29,257 nucleotides of DNA, from IMG/VR virus record IMGVR_UViG_3300046790_000057, positions 1-29,257 of that record, one strand, 5' to 3'. The notes under the pieces are model-generated. The model was not told the DNA's origin. It saw only the letters and a list, made by a program, of their open reading frames with translations, and made no database searches. Below are positions 19,621 through 27,392 of the stretch, piece by piece; position 1 is the stretch's first letter; each line of letters starts with the position of its first letter. Origin of the DNA: a virus. The position numbers and the translations under genes are program-made.

Positions 19621-21156
19621 TCAGAGCACGGTGTATTGAAAAACAACCGACCAAACGCGGGTTGCCGCATCCGCATCAAGCAAAAACGACACGTTTGCAA
19701 CGTCGGTGCCGTCGCCGCGCACGGGGGCCGAAAAGCCGGGAAGCGTTGTATTGAATCGGATTGCGCAGCCGGACAATTGTTGCGTGCTGGTCAAACTGCT
19801 GGGAACTGGCAGGCTAATCGTAAAGGTCGTTAAAACGCTTGCCGCCGTGGGGTCAACGTTTATTTCCATCGCAACGGCCACGACATCCCCTATGCGGGTC
19901 CACGATGCATTGGCGTTGCTTGTGATGCTTGCGATATTTGTGACGCCCGTGACTGTCGGGGTGTAATTGTTCGCGCTGATCGTGGTTAGAGCCACGCCGC
20001 CTGCAAATTGCACACTTCCCGATTGAAGGGTAAGGCGCGCCGCGCCGGCCGCAACTATCTGCATTTGGTCTAGTGCATGGTCGTAACGCAGGCCGGCAAT
20101 AATATTGCTCTCAGGGTCGCCAAACCGCAATTGCGCAACTTTGTCATTAGGCGTCAGAATCGAAATGCCGGTGCTGTCGTTGTTCTCCAAAACGATGCCA
20201 TCAACCGCCGAATTAGCGCCGGCGCCGCCATACGCGCCGCTTTCGCGCACGGACACGGTACCCGGGAGCGCGGCGTTATTAACACGGATAGGCGTCGAAA
20301 AATCCCCGACGAGGCTATCAAGTGTCAACCGCGTCACGCCGGTCGTGGCGCCTATCGTGGTCGTCGTGAATTCCATTCGGCCACCCTTGGCGGTGGTCGT
20401 CCAATTTTCAGCGGCACGCACGCGAAGCGCGCCGGCGCTGCCCTGCGTATCCGTGCCATCAGAGCCAAACCACGAGAGCAGCCCTAGCTGATCGTTTGAA
20501 ATCACTGCCGCCTGTGCGCCAACTGTTGCGCCGCGAGATTTGCCGAAATTGAAAAATGCCGGGTTGCTGTCATTGGAAAAGCGCGATAAGTTGAGGGTTG
20601 TCGCTGCCGTCGAAGTGCCGGCAATGTTCAGTTTGCCGACCGTGGCGCCGATTGACGGGACCACTGTTGCAGCGTCGCCAGATGCCAGGACGCCGGCCGC
20701 CGTGAATTCCCATGTCTGCACCCCGACGTTGGACACGCCGATGCGGTCCGCCCCAGGGTGCCAGAACCCAGTGTTGGTGTCGTCAGCCCACGTGAAGCCA
20801 GGAACTGACGCGAAGGTGCCGGCAGGCGCCCGCACCTGTACGCTAAACGTCGCCGCCGCCGTGTCGATCAGCAGGCGCTGCACCGCTGCAACGCTCACCG
20901 CGAATTGATCGGCCGCCGGCCGGTAAATGCCCATGTTCGTCTGCGAGATGAACGCGAGTCCCGGCGCCGTCACGGTGCCATCTGCGATCTTGAACGCGGC
21001 GAGCATGCCACCGCGCCCGTAGCGGTCGAGCGAATCGGTGAGCGCCGCGCCGATGTCGCTCATCGTCGGATTCGCCCATGCGGTTTCAATGAGCGTGTTG
21101 CTCACCACCGGATTGCCGGCGGGGAGTGTGTAGTCGCCTGATACGTTGCGGGGCAT
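19621..21156 (-). CDS. Tail fibre protein
   Basis: The 511-residue protein has an N-terminal NVSGDYTLPAGNPVVSNTLIETAWANPTMSDI (about residues 4-35) and LTDSLDRYGRGG, a conserved start of many phage tail fibres that attaches to the baseplate or tail. The rest is a long, repetitive beta-structured shaft rich in T, N, S and G (W-A-D-D-TNTGFWHPGADRIG is a common fibre motif), and the C-terminal 90 residues or so (VTGVTNIASITSN... through VVFQYTVL) form a probable receptor-binding tip. The part encoding the middle and tip has lower GC than flanking genes, suggesting exchange of host-range segments. GGAG precedes the ATG; the upstream stop lies within 7 bp. Confidence 0.75.
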   Translation of the reverse strand: MPRNVSGDYTLPAGNPVVSNTLIETAWANPTMSDIGAALTDSLDRYGRGGMLAAFKIADGTVTAPGLAFISQTNMGIYRPAADQFAVSVAAVQRLLIDTAAATFSVQVRAPAGTFASVPGFTWADDTNTGFWHPGADRIGVSNVGVQTWEFTAAGVLASGDAATVVPSIGATVGKLNIAGTSTAATTLNLSRFSNDSNPAFFNFGKSRGATVGAQAAVISNDQLGLLSWFGSDGTDTQGSAGALRVRAAENWTTTAKGGRMEFTTTTIGATTGVTRLTLDSLVGDFSTPIRVNNAALPGTVSVRESGAYGGAGANSAVDGIVLENNDSTGISILTPNDKVAQLRFGDPESNIIAGLRYDHALDQMQIVAAGAARLTLQSGSVQFAGGVALTTISANNYTPTVTGVTNIASITSNANASWTRIGDVVAVAMEINVDPTAASVLTTFTISLPVPSSLTSTQQLSGCAIRFNTTLPGFSAPVRGDGTDVANVSFLLDADAATRVWSVVFQYTVL

Positions 21157-21160
21157 GGTA

Positions 21161-23083
21161 TTACTCCGTTCCCGATTGAATCGCCATCTGCGCCGCGTAG
21201 GGCTGCAGAAACTTGGCAATCAACGTCGGGTCATCTTTCGTTTTCATGAGCACCGCTGCGAACTTCGGATCGCGGATCGCGCGCGCGAGCAGCTCCTCGG
21301 TCTGACTGGCGGTGAAACTGAATGGGAGCGAGAGCAGGCCTTTCGCCACACGGCCCGCCGCGTGGTCGAGCGCCGACTCGGGCATCCCGAGCGGGCCGAG
21401 CATTCCCCGCAGGATGTTGTGAGCGCCCATGTATTGCGCAGTTGGCGAGCCCGGGATTTTTCCGAGTTCCGCCGTCGCGGTGTTGCGCGCGATGTCCTTC
21501 GCGATGCCCTGCACCTGGCCGAGCTGCTCGGGTTCGAGCGTGCCTTTGAGCGTGGCAGCGCGTAGGCCCGTCGCGGCCTTCGCGGTGTCGTCACCGTGGC
21601 GCAATGCTTCGGTGAAGTTCGCCCCGCGCAAGCGCGTCGAGTTCTCGCTGAAATCCGACATCGCCGGGAACAAGGTATCGCGCAAGCGCTGGCCGACATC
21701 CATCTGATTGATGGGGCGCGACATCGCCTCATATTCGGCCATTGCCTCACCGTAGCGCGGCGAGCCTTTTTGCAGTGCCCCCACAAGTTCATCCTGCGTG
21801 TCGCGGATCGCGCCCGCGAGCTTGTTGCTGCCGGCGGTGTTCGCGTTGCTGATGGCGTCGTCGAGGCCTTCTTTGACCCAGTGCAGGCCGGTGACACTGC
21901 CACCCGGCGAGGCGCCGAGGTCCACACCCTTTTCGAGCGCGAGCGCGCGCGCCTTCGGCAATGCCGATTGCACAGAGGGGCGCTGCATCAGCGTTGCGAA
22001 CTGCTGTTCGAGTTCCGGGGTGAGCTGCAAGCCTTCGGCGCGTGCCTTCGCGAAAAGCTCATCGGCGGTGTTCTTGCGCGCAGCGGCGAACATTTCGCGC
22101 TTGCCGTCATTGCCCGCCAAATCGTCGAGCACTGCTTTGTATGCCGCGATCCGCTCCTTCGTCGCATCGGCAAGCTCATTCGCAACGCTCGGCACCGTCT
22201 GCGCGCCGCGCTGCAGTTGAGCGAGCCCCGCGTCGCCCGTCGCCTCGGCCAGTGTGGGGTTGTAGCCGCGAACCAAAACCTCGGGGTTTTGCGCGGCCTT
22301 GAGCACATCGTCGGCGTTGCCCTTCGTGAAGCGCCCAAGCGTGCGTTTGAGGATGCGCTCGCGGCCGCCTTCGGTGAGGGGCTCAAGCGCAGCTTTTGCG
22401 CCACCGTACAGGCCCGAAACAACACGCCCCGCCACCTCACCACCGAGCCCGGATACCGCGCCCATCTTGGTTCCGCCTGACAAATCCTCGGGCGAGAGCG
22501 CAAAGCCGGTGCCGGCGCCGGCCACCGTGGCGCCGAGGTATGGGGCAGCAAAGCGCGTAGCAGCGGCGAGCGCGGCCGGGAGCACCTTTGCCCCGGCTTG
22601 CACGCCCTGCGTGATGCCTTGCTGCGCCTTGAACCCCGGCACGGCGGTAAGCGCCGCATCGCCGATGAACTTGCCCACCGTGCCGGCGGTGGTGTTCATC
22701 AGCGCTTTGTCGCGCTGCGCGTCCTCGGCCGCTGCGGCTTGATCGTAATCGCCCACGCCCACCGCGTTCGCGACGCGCTTGCCCACACGCCCCACATCCG
22801 CGAAGCTCTTGCCTGCGCCGGCGAGGCCGCGATTGAGCCATTGCGGGGTTTTGAGCCCGGTGTCGATGGTGCCGATGCCGGGAAAGCCAATCTCGAAATT
22901 GCCCTCGCCCTCGCTCGGGTCTGCGCGCTGCGTGTCGAAGTCGATGCGCTCGACGAGCTTGCCAATCGGCAAATCGGCGTAATGCTTTTTGTGCAACGCG
23001 CTGAGCAATTTCTCATCACTCACATCCGCGTACATCGGATATTGAGCGCGCAGCTCTGACATGAGAATCTTCTCGGCCATCAC
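21161..23083 (-). CDS. Putative internal virion/DNA ejection protein, 640 aa
   Basis: This is a large, mostly helical protein. Its N-terminus (SELRAQYPMYADVSDEKLLSALHKKHYADLPIGKLVERI) is a short module seen at the start of many phage internal virion proteins. The middle has a glycine- and alanine-rich stretch (VGDYDQAAAAEDAQRDKA and LGATVAGAGTGFAL) that could insert in membranes, and a long coiled helical C-terminus. In podophages such proteins are ejected with DNA to build a channel. The role is inferred from composition, size and operon position; no enzymatic motif is seen. Confidence 0.6.
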   Translation of the reverse strand: MMAEKILMSELRAQYPMYADVSDEKLLSALHKKHYADLPIGKLVERIDFDTQRADPSEGEGNFEIGFPGIGTIDTGLKTPQWLNRGLAGAGKSFADVGRVGKRVANAVGVGDYDQAAAAEDAQRDKALMNTTAGTVGKFIGDAALTAVPGFKAQQGITQGVQAGAKVLPAALAAATRFAAPYLGATVAGAGTGFALSPEDLSGGTKMGAVSGLGGEVAGRVVSGLYGGAKAALEPLTEGGRERILKRTLGRFTKGNADDVLKAAQNPEVLVRGYNPTLAEATGDAGLAQLQRGAQTVPSVANELADATKERIAAYKAVLDDLAGNDGKREMFAAARKNTADELFAKARAEGLQLTPELEQQFATLMQRPSVQSALPKARALALEKGVDLGASPGGSVTGLHWVKEGLDDAISNANTAGSNKLAGAIRDTQDELVGALQKGSPRYGEAMAEYEAMSRPINQMDVGQRLRDTLFPAMSDFSENSTRLRGANFTEALRHGDDTAKAATGLRAATLKGTLEPEQLGQVQGIAKDIARNTATAELGKIPGSPTAQYMGAHNILRGMLGPLGMPESALDHAAGRVAKGLLSLPFSFTASQTEELLARAIRDPKFAAVLMKTKDDPTLIAKFLQPYAAQMAIQSGTE

Positions 23084-24153
23084 TTGCCCCCACGCATGCC
23101 GAGCGGGTCGGCCTCATCGGTGCCACCGCCTGCGCCCTGCGGCAATGCGCGCCCCGCGCGCGTTTTCAGGCTGCCGAGGTAAATGCGCCACCCGGCGAGC
23201 TTTTGCGCCTGCGTTTCGATGTCATCGCCCCATTGCGGCGTGAGTTCCGCAATTTTCTGGCGCGCCTCGCCCTCGTTCACACCGGCGCCGGTGGCTGCGC
23301 GCAGCGCTGCCTCGGAAAATGAGGCCGCTGCCTGCACGAACTTTTGACGCGCCGGGCTGCGCGCCATGTTCGCCAAATCCTCGCCGATGCCGGGAATGAA
23401 CCCGAGCCCCTTCTCGACGATGCCCGGCCGCGTTGCCTCCTTGTCAGTGGCGACAACCTTGAAGGCGTTCTTCATCGCGTTTTCGGCCTGCGCCACCCAT
23501 CCCGCCGCCTTGCGTTCGTCCTCGCTCGGCTGCCCGCTGCTCGCGCGTGGCCCCACTGGGCCCTGATGCGCAATCGGATTGCCCTGCTCGTCATAGGTGA
23601 AAAGCCGGCCTTGCTTGTCGCGGAAAATCGGCGAGCCCGTTTGCGTGCTGCCGATTTGCGGGGCCACGCCGCCCCCGAGCTGGCCGCCACCGCCGGCGCC
23701 ACCGGCGACGGTGCGTTTCAGGTCGAGCCGGAACTCGCGTTCTTTGCGGTCTGCATCGCGCTTGAGGTCTGCGGCAACCTTGAGCTTTTGAATGGCGTCG
23801 AGTCGGCTCTCCTCGCGCTGGTCGAGAAAATCCGGGTCATAGGTGAACTCGCCGGTAATCGGGTCGGCGACGCCCCGCTCGCTGATGCGCGGCTGTCGGT
23901 TCGCGAGCGCCTGCCGGAAAATCTGCCCGCCCGCTTGCTGCATGCCCTCGTGCCCCGAGAGCATCCCGAGCAATCCCATATCGTGCTCTTCATTGGCATC
24001 GTCGCGCCGTTGCGCGATTTGCTCGGGCGTATACATCGGCGCGCGGGTGCGGCTCTTCATCCGCTCCATCTGCTCGGCTAGTAGCGCGTCCCACGGGTTT
24101 GCCTCCTCGTCGGCTGGCCCGGCGAGGGTGTTTCTGAGGATGGCGCCGGCCAT
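23080..24153 (-). CDS. Putative internal virion protein, 357 aa
   Basis: The N-terminal half is a charged helical segment with a glycine-rich linker (AGGAGGGGQLGGG). The C-terminal half (FVQAAASFSEAALRAATGAGVNEGEARQKIAELTPQWGDD, followed by QKLAGWRIYLGSL) matches a recurring phage structural motif common to podophage ejection-type proteins. It starts 3 bp after its upstream neighbour's stop and its own stop overlaps the next gene by 4 bp. Exact role unknown. Confidence 0.55.
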   Translation of the reverse strand: MAGAILRNTLAGPADEEANPWDALLAEQMERMKSRTRAPMYTPEQIAQRRDDANEEHDMGLLGMLSGHEGMQQAGGQIFRQALANRQPRISERGVADPITGEFTYDPDFLDQREESRLDAIQKLKVAADLKRDADRKEREFRLDLKRTVAGGAGGGGQLGGGVAPQIGSTQTGSPIFRDKQGRLFTYDEQGNPIAHQGPVGPRASSGQPSEDERKAAGWVAQAENAMKNAFKVVATDKEATRPGIVEKGLGFIPGIGEDLANMARSPARQKFVQAAASFSEAALRAATGAGVNEGEARQKIAELTPQWGDDIETQAQKLAGWRIYLGSLKTRAGRALPQGAGGGTDEADPLGMRGGK

Positions 24154-24156
24154 GAT

Positions 24157-24591
24157 TCACCGCCCGAGCTTGCGATTGCGCTCGAAGTAATCCCCTGCCG
24201 CGCCGGCCATGTTCGCGTCGTATGCGTTGCCCGCATCGGTCGCGCCCTGGTCCTGCTTCATCGCCCCGTATTGGCCGAAGATGTTCGCCGCGAGGTTGCC
24301 GATGTTCGGGGCTTTGTATATCCCGCCGGCCTCTTGCCCCTTGAGCTGCTCGCGCGCGCTGTTGCGCAGCATGTCGGCGAGCTGGCGCTGCCGGGCGATT
24401 TGCTGCTGTACCGCGCTCTTGTTCGTGCCGAGTGCCTTGCTCACAAGGTCGGGCGACAGGGGGGCGCGCCCCGGCGCCGGTGCCGGTGCCGGGCCGGAGA
24501 ATTGATTCGGCAGGCTTTGCCCGAACCCCTCGGGCGCGAAGCTCGCCGAGGGATCAGAGGCGCCGGGCATCATCGGGTTTTGCGGATACAT
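24157..24591 (-). CDS. Hypothetical virion-type protein, 144 aa
   Basis: A proline/alanine-rich N-terminus (GPAPAPAPGRAPLSPDLVSKAL) precedes a Q-rich helical part (SAVQQQIARQRQLADMLRNSAREQLKG) and a Gly/Ala-rich end. This composition is typical of small podophage internal head proteins. No family is recognised. It lies between the Gly/Pro-rich protein and the 357-residue protein, in the late operon. Confidence 0.55.
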   Translation of the reverse strand: MYPQNPMMPGASDPSASFAPEGFGQSLPNQFSGPAPAPAPGRAPLSPDLVSKALGTNKSAVQQQIARQRQLADMLRNSAREQLKGQEAGGIYKAPNIGNLAANIFGQYGAMKQDQGATDAGNAYDANMAGAAGDYFERNRKLGR

Positions 24592-24602
24592 GGTGCGCTC
24601 CT

Positions 24603-24935
24603 TTAGCGTTCAAACTGGCGGCCGGAACCCTTGCGGATCATGTCAATCGCCATCCGTTGTCGTGCGCGCGGGTCTGCGCCCAGCGCGAGATTTCCGTCCA
24701 TCTGCGGTGGTGCGCCGCCCGATTTCATGATCCGCGAAGGGCTCCGGCCTTGAGGCATCCCGGGGGGTAGCGGGCCGCTCTTGCCGCCGCCGGGCATCGG
24801 TGGCACAGCTCCGCTTTTTCGGCTGCCGCTGCCACCATCGCCACCGGAACCACCACCCGGCAAGCCGGGCAGGCCGAGGGGCCCCCCGTGTGAGCCGGGC
24901 AACAGATGCTTAGTGGGAATCGATTTCTTGCTCAT
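24603..24935 (-). CDS. Gly/Pro-rich protein, 110 aa
   Basis: The ATG at 24935 overlaps the stop of the PAPS-reductase-like gene (ATGA). A longer frame that begins upstream would run through that gene and is rejected. Residues 14-63 or so are collagen-like runs of G, P and S (GLPGLPGGGSGGDGG); the C-terminus is basic (RARQRMAIDMIRKGSGRQFER). Probably a small disordered virion or assembly protein. Confidence 0.5.
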   Translation of the reverse strand: MSKKSIPTKHLLPGSHGGPLGLPGLPGGGSGGDGGSGSRKSGAVPPMPGGGKSGPLPPGMPQGRSPSRIMKSGGAPPQMDGNLALGADPRARQRMAIDMIRKGSGRQFER

Positions 24936-25663
24936 GATTCGCGCTCCAATTCGGCGAGGTGCGAGCGCATCGCGCCACGCAAGTAATCCAGCACGGGCCG
25001 CACCTCTTCCCACACCTCGGGGTGATGTTCGCGAAGGTCTGCCATGCGTCCCGGGTTGTGGTGCGTGTAGGCGGTGCAGTTGATGCAGTCGAGGCTCGAC
25101 ACGAGGCCGCGTTTGTATGACGCGGGCAGCTCGTCGCCGAGGTACGCGATGACATCCGCATCCGTCCATTCGTGCAGCGGAAAATGAAACTCGCGCCCAT
25201 CGAAGATGGCCCCGGGTTCGAGCCGCGAGCGCAGTGCGTCGCTGCGCTTCTCGCCCCTCACAACACCCGTTGCGCCGGTGGCCTTCGTCGCCGCGTGCAA
25301 TGGGCTCCACAAGTTCGAGCCGCAGCAGTGCTCAATCGAGGTGAGCAGCGGGGCGGCCTTGCGCGTTGCGACTCGGCCGTGCAGCGTGGCCTCGAACGGC
25401 ACAACATCGGCGGGGTGCCCGTGCGTGTAGATAAATGCCGGCTGCCGGCCCACCACCGCCTGAAAACGCGGCACGCTGCGCGCAACATCGGCCATGTACT
25501 GCACCGTTTCCGGGTAGGGGCTGCCGGGGTTCACCCATAGAACGATGACTTGCTCGATGTACGGGCGCAGCAACTTCAAACACGCGGCCGAATCCTTGCC
25601 CGCGCTGAATTGCAGCGCCACGGTGTCGTGGCGTTGCATGTAGGCTTTGAGTGTGTCGGCCAT
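24932..25663 (-). CDS. PAPS-reductase/PP-loop ATPase-like protein in the virion operon
   Basis: The 243-residue protein has the PP-loop SAGKDSAA at residues 20-27 and a following strand VIVLWVNPGSPYPET, as in PAPS reductases and related PP-loop enzymes such as DndC. Four cysteines in two pairs (C113-C114 and C193/C196 in LDCINC) could bind a metal cluster. RGEKRSDALRSRL (137-149) resembles the conserved arginine-rich substrate segment. In phages, genes of this family appear in virion operons without sulfur-assimilation partners; the substrate is unknown. It overlaps its upstream neighbour by 1 bp and its downstream one by 4 bp. Confidence 0.8.
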   Translation of the reverse strand: MADTLKAYMQRHDTVALQFSAGKDSAACLKLLRPYIEQVIVLWVNPGSPYPETVQYMADVARSVPRFQAVVGRQPAFIYTHGHPADVVPFEATLHGRVATRKAAPLLTSIEHCCGSNLWSPLHAATKATGATGVVRGEKRSDALRSRLEPGAIFDGREFHFPLHEWTDADVIAYLGDELPASYKRGLVSSLDCINCTAYTHHNPGRMADLREHHPEVWEEVRPVLDYLRGAMRSHLAELERES

Positions 25664-26940
25664 TAGTAAATCATCATTGCGGTTCCGGCAACGCTGGCAA
25701 CTGTGGACATCGTGTTCGCCTGCCCGGCCTGCTTCGCGTTCGCCGCGTTCATCTGCGCTTGATAGCCCGAATTAGCCGCGCCCGTGTAATCGGCCGCCGA
25801 GCCCATGCCTGCTTGGTTGTATCCGCCGAATTGCGGCATGTTCACTTCAGCGCCCGACAGCAGCGCGTTGATTTCATCAATGCCATAACCGCGCTTTTGC
25901 ATCGCCTCGGTGATTTGCTGCTGCCGTAGTTTGTTGTCATAGTCGGCAACATCCATGCCCTGCGCGAAATTCTGCGCGCCGGCCTGCTGGCGTTGCCCGA
26001 ATGCTTGATCCTGCGCATTGAGGCCGAACTGCCCCGCCGCCTCTCGCTGCCCAAATGCCTGCTGTTGCGCGTTGAGGCCGAGCCCGGCCGCGTCGAGCCC
26101 TTGCCCGTACCGCTGCGCCTGCGCTTGGTTGCGGAACTGACCACCGCTCAATATCTCGTTCATCTGCTGCTGGCGCAGCCCCATGTCCATTCCGAAATCG
26201 CGCTCGGCCTCGGCGCCACCGCCGGTGATCGCGGACATTTGCGCTTGGTTGTAGGCGTCATTGCGCCCGCTGTTGAAATCGGTGAGCGCCTTTGTGTAGG
26301 CCTCGCTGCCGGTTGTTACCCCTCGGTTCGCGAGCTGCGTCTCGAAATCACTTTGTCGTTGCTTCCATTGCGGGTCGAGCCGCGATGCGGCTTGCTTGTA
26401 AATCGTGTCCTCGGCGCGCTTGCGCGTGGCCGCTGCATCGCCAACATCGTTGAGGCCGCTGAAATTGAGCGAGCCCTGCACACCCTTGCCGGCGCTGCGG
26501 ATCAAATCGGCGTAAGCGTTCGGATTGGTGGTGGTCTGCAGTGATTGCTTGCCGCTCGTCGTCGCCTGCAGCTTGCCGGCCTTCGGCGCGTTGCCGTAGT
26601 CCTGAAATTGGCTGTAATCAATCGGTTTCCCGAGCTGGCGCTCCATGCCACCGAACAAGCTCTCCGCGAGCTGGCTGCGGTCTGCGGTGAGGCCGAATTG
26701 CGCCTTGAGCGCCGCCTGCAATTGCGGGTCGAGCGTTTGCGTTTGTGACCACTGCGTAACGGGCTTACCCGTCACCGGGTCGATGGCCTTTTTCGCGTTG
26801 AAGGTCGAGCTGCCGTATGGGTTGTATTGGTTTACCCGGTTCGCCCACGTGTTTTGTTGATTCTGCTCGTTCTCCACCGTGGCCTGCTGCTCGGCCACCT
26901 TCGTATAGTCGGGCGCCTTCGGCGATGATTTCTTGCCCAT
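25663..26940 (-). CDS. Putative internal virion protein, Q/A-rich, 425 aa
   Basis: The start MGKKSSPKAPDYTKVAEQQATVE (26940) is marked by GAGGAG. The N-terminal third carries NQYNPYGSSTFNAKKAIDPVTGKPVTQWSQTQTLDP, a pattern found in a protein of many podophages in this position. The C-terminal two-thirds contains Gln-rich repeats (LNAQQQAFGQREAAGQFGLNAQDQAFGQRQQ) of coiled-coil type, and the last 10 residues are hydrophobic. It is likely ejected or internal; not assigned to a named function. Confidence 0.65.
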   Translation of the reverse strand: MGKKSSPKAPDYTKVAEQQATVENEQNQQNTWANRVNQYNPYGSSTFNAKKAIDPVTGKPVTQWSQTQTLDPQLQAALKAQFGLTADRSQLAESLFGGMERQLGKPIDYSQFQDYGNAPKAGKLQATTSGKQSLQTTTNPNAYADLIRSAGKGVQGSLNFSGLNDVGDAAATRKRAEDTIYKQAASRLDPQWKQRQSDFETQLANRGVTTGSEAYTKALTDFNSGRNDAYNQAQMSAITGGGAEAERDFGMDMGLRQQQMNEILSGGQFRNQAQAQRYGQGLDAAGLGLNAQQQAFGQREAAGQFGLNAQDQAFGQRQQAGAQNFAQGMDVADYDNKLRQQQITEAMQKRGYGIDEINALLSGAEVNMPQFGGYNQAGMGSAADYTGAANSGYQAQMNAANAKQAGQANTMSTVASVAGTAMMIY

Positions 26941-26951
26941 GCTTTCGCTCC

Positions 26952-27392
26952 TCAATGCTTCGTGAGCCATCGGCACTCGTTGCGCAACATGCGCAACAGC
27001 ACCAAGTCACCGTCGAGGCCACCATTCGGAATGCGCGCGATTTCCTCGAACCCGATGCGCTTGTCGAGCGTGAGCGCCGCCTCATTCGATGAATCGACGA
27101 GGGCGAGCACCGCCTCAAGCCCGGCGACGAGAAACGGGAACTCGAAGGCTTCGCGCAAGATGGCGCGCGAAAAGAGGGCGGGCCGGGCGATGACAACGTG
27201 CATGCAGCACGTGCGCCCGATGAATCCGTTGTATCCAACGGCCACCGCAACGTGATCCATCGACACGGGCTCACCCGGGCCCACATCGGCGAGGTGGCAC
27301 ACGCCGCGAAAGTCGCCCGATTGGTGCAGGCCTAGCTTCTCATTGAAGTATTGCCACACTGCGGTGGGGTCGGTGATCGTGTGCAGCATCAC
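26952..27392 (-). CDS. GNAT-family acetyltransferase-like protein
   Basis: The 146-residue protein has the C-terminal GNAT pattern: a mid-domain strand VAVAVGYNGFIGRTCCMHVVIA, a helix, then VDSSNEAALTLDKRIGFEEIARI (about 105-127), the classical N-x-x-A-x-x-(L/I)-x-x-(K/R)-x-GF motif of acetyl-CoA-binding GNAT proteins. The usual R/Q-x-x-G-x-G/A pyrophosphate loop is not obvious, so catalysis is uncertain. Similar small GNAT-like genes lie in the late operon of related podophages. It overlaps the stabilisation-type gene's stop by 4 bp. Confidence 0.65.
   Translation of the reverse strand: MMLHTITDPTAVWQYFNEKLGLHQSGDFRGVCHLADVGPGEPVSMDHVAVAVGYNGFIGRTCCMHVVIARPALFSRAILREAFEFPFLVAGLEAVLALVDSSNEAALTLDKRIGFEEIARIPNGGLDGDLVLLRMLRNECRWLTKH

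Noticed and set aside
18814-21156. Possible diversity-generating retroelement (as in BPP-1) around the tail fibre genes
   Set aside because: No reverse transcriptase frame and no template/variable repeat pair were seen in the window.
21596-22480. 294-aa open frame on the plus strand
   Set aside because: It lies antisense to the 640-aa virion protein and has Arg/Leu-rich shadow composition.
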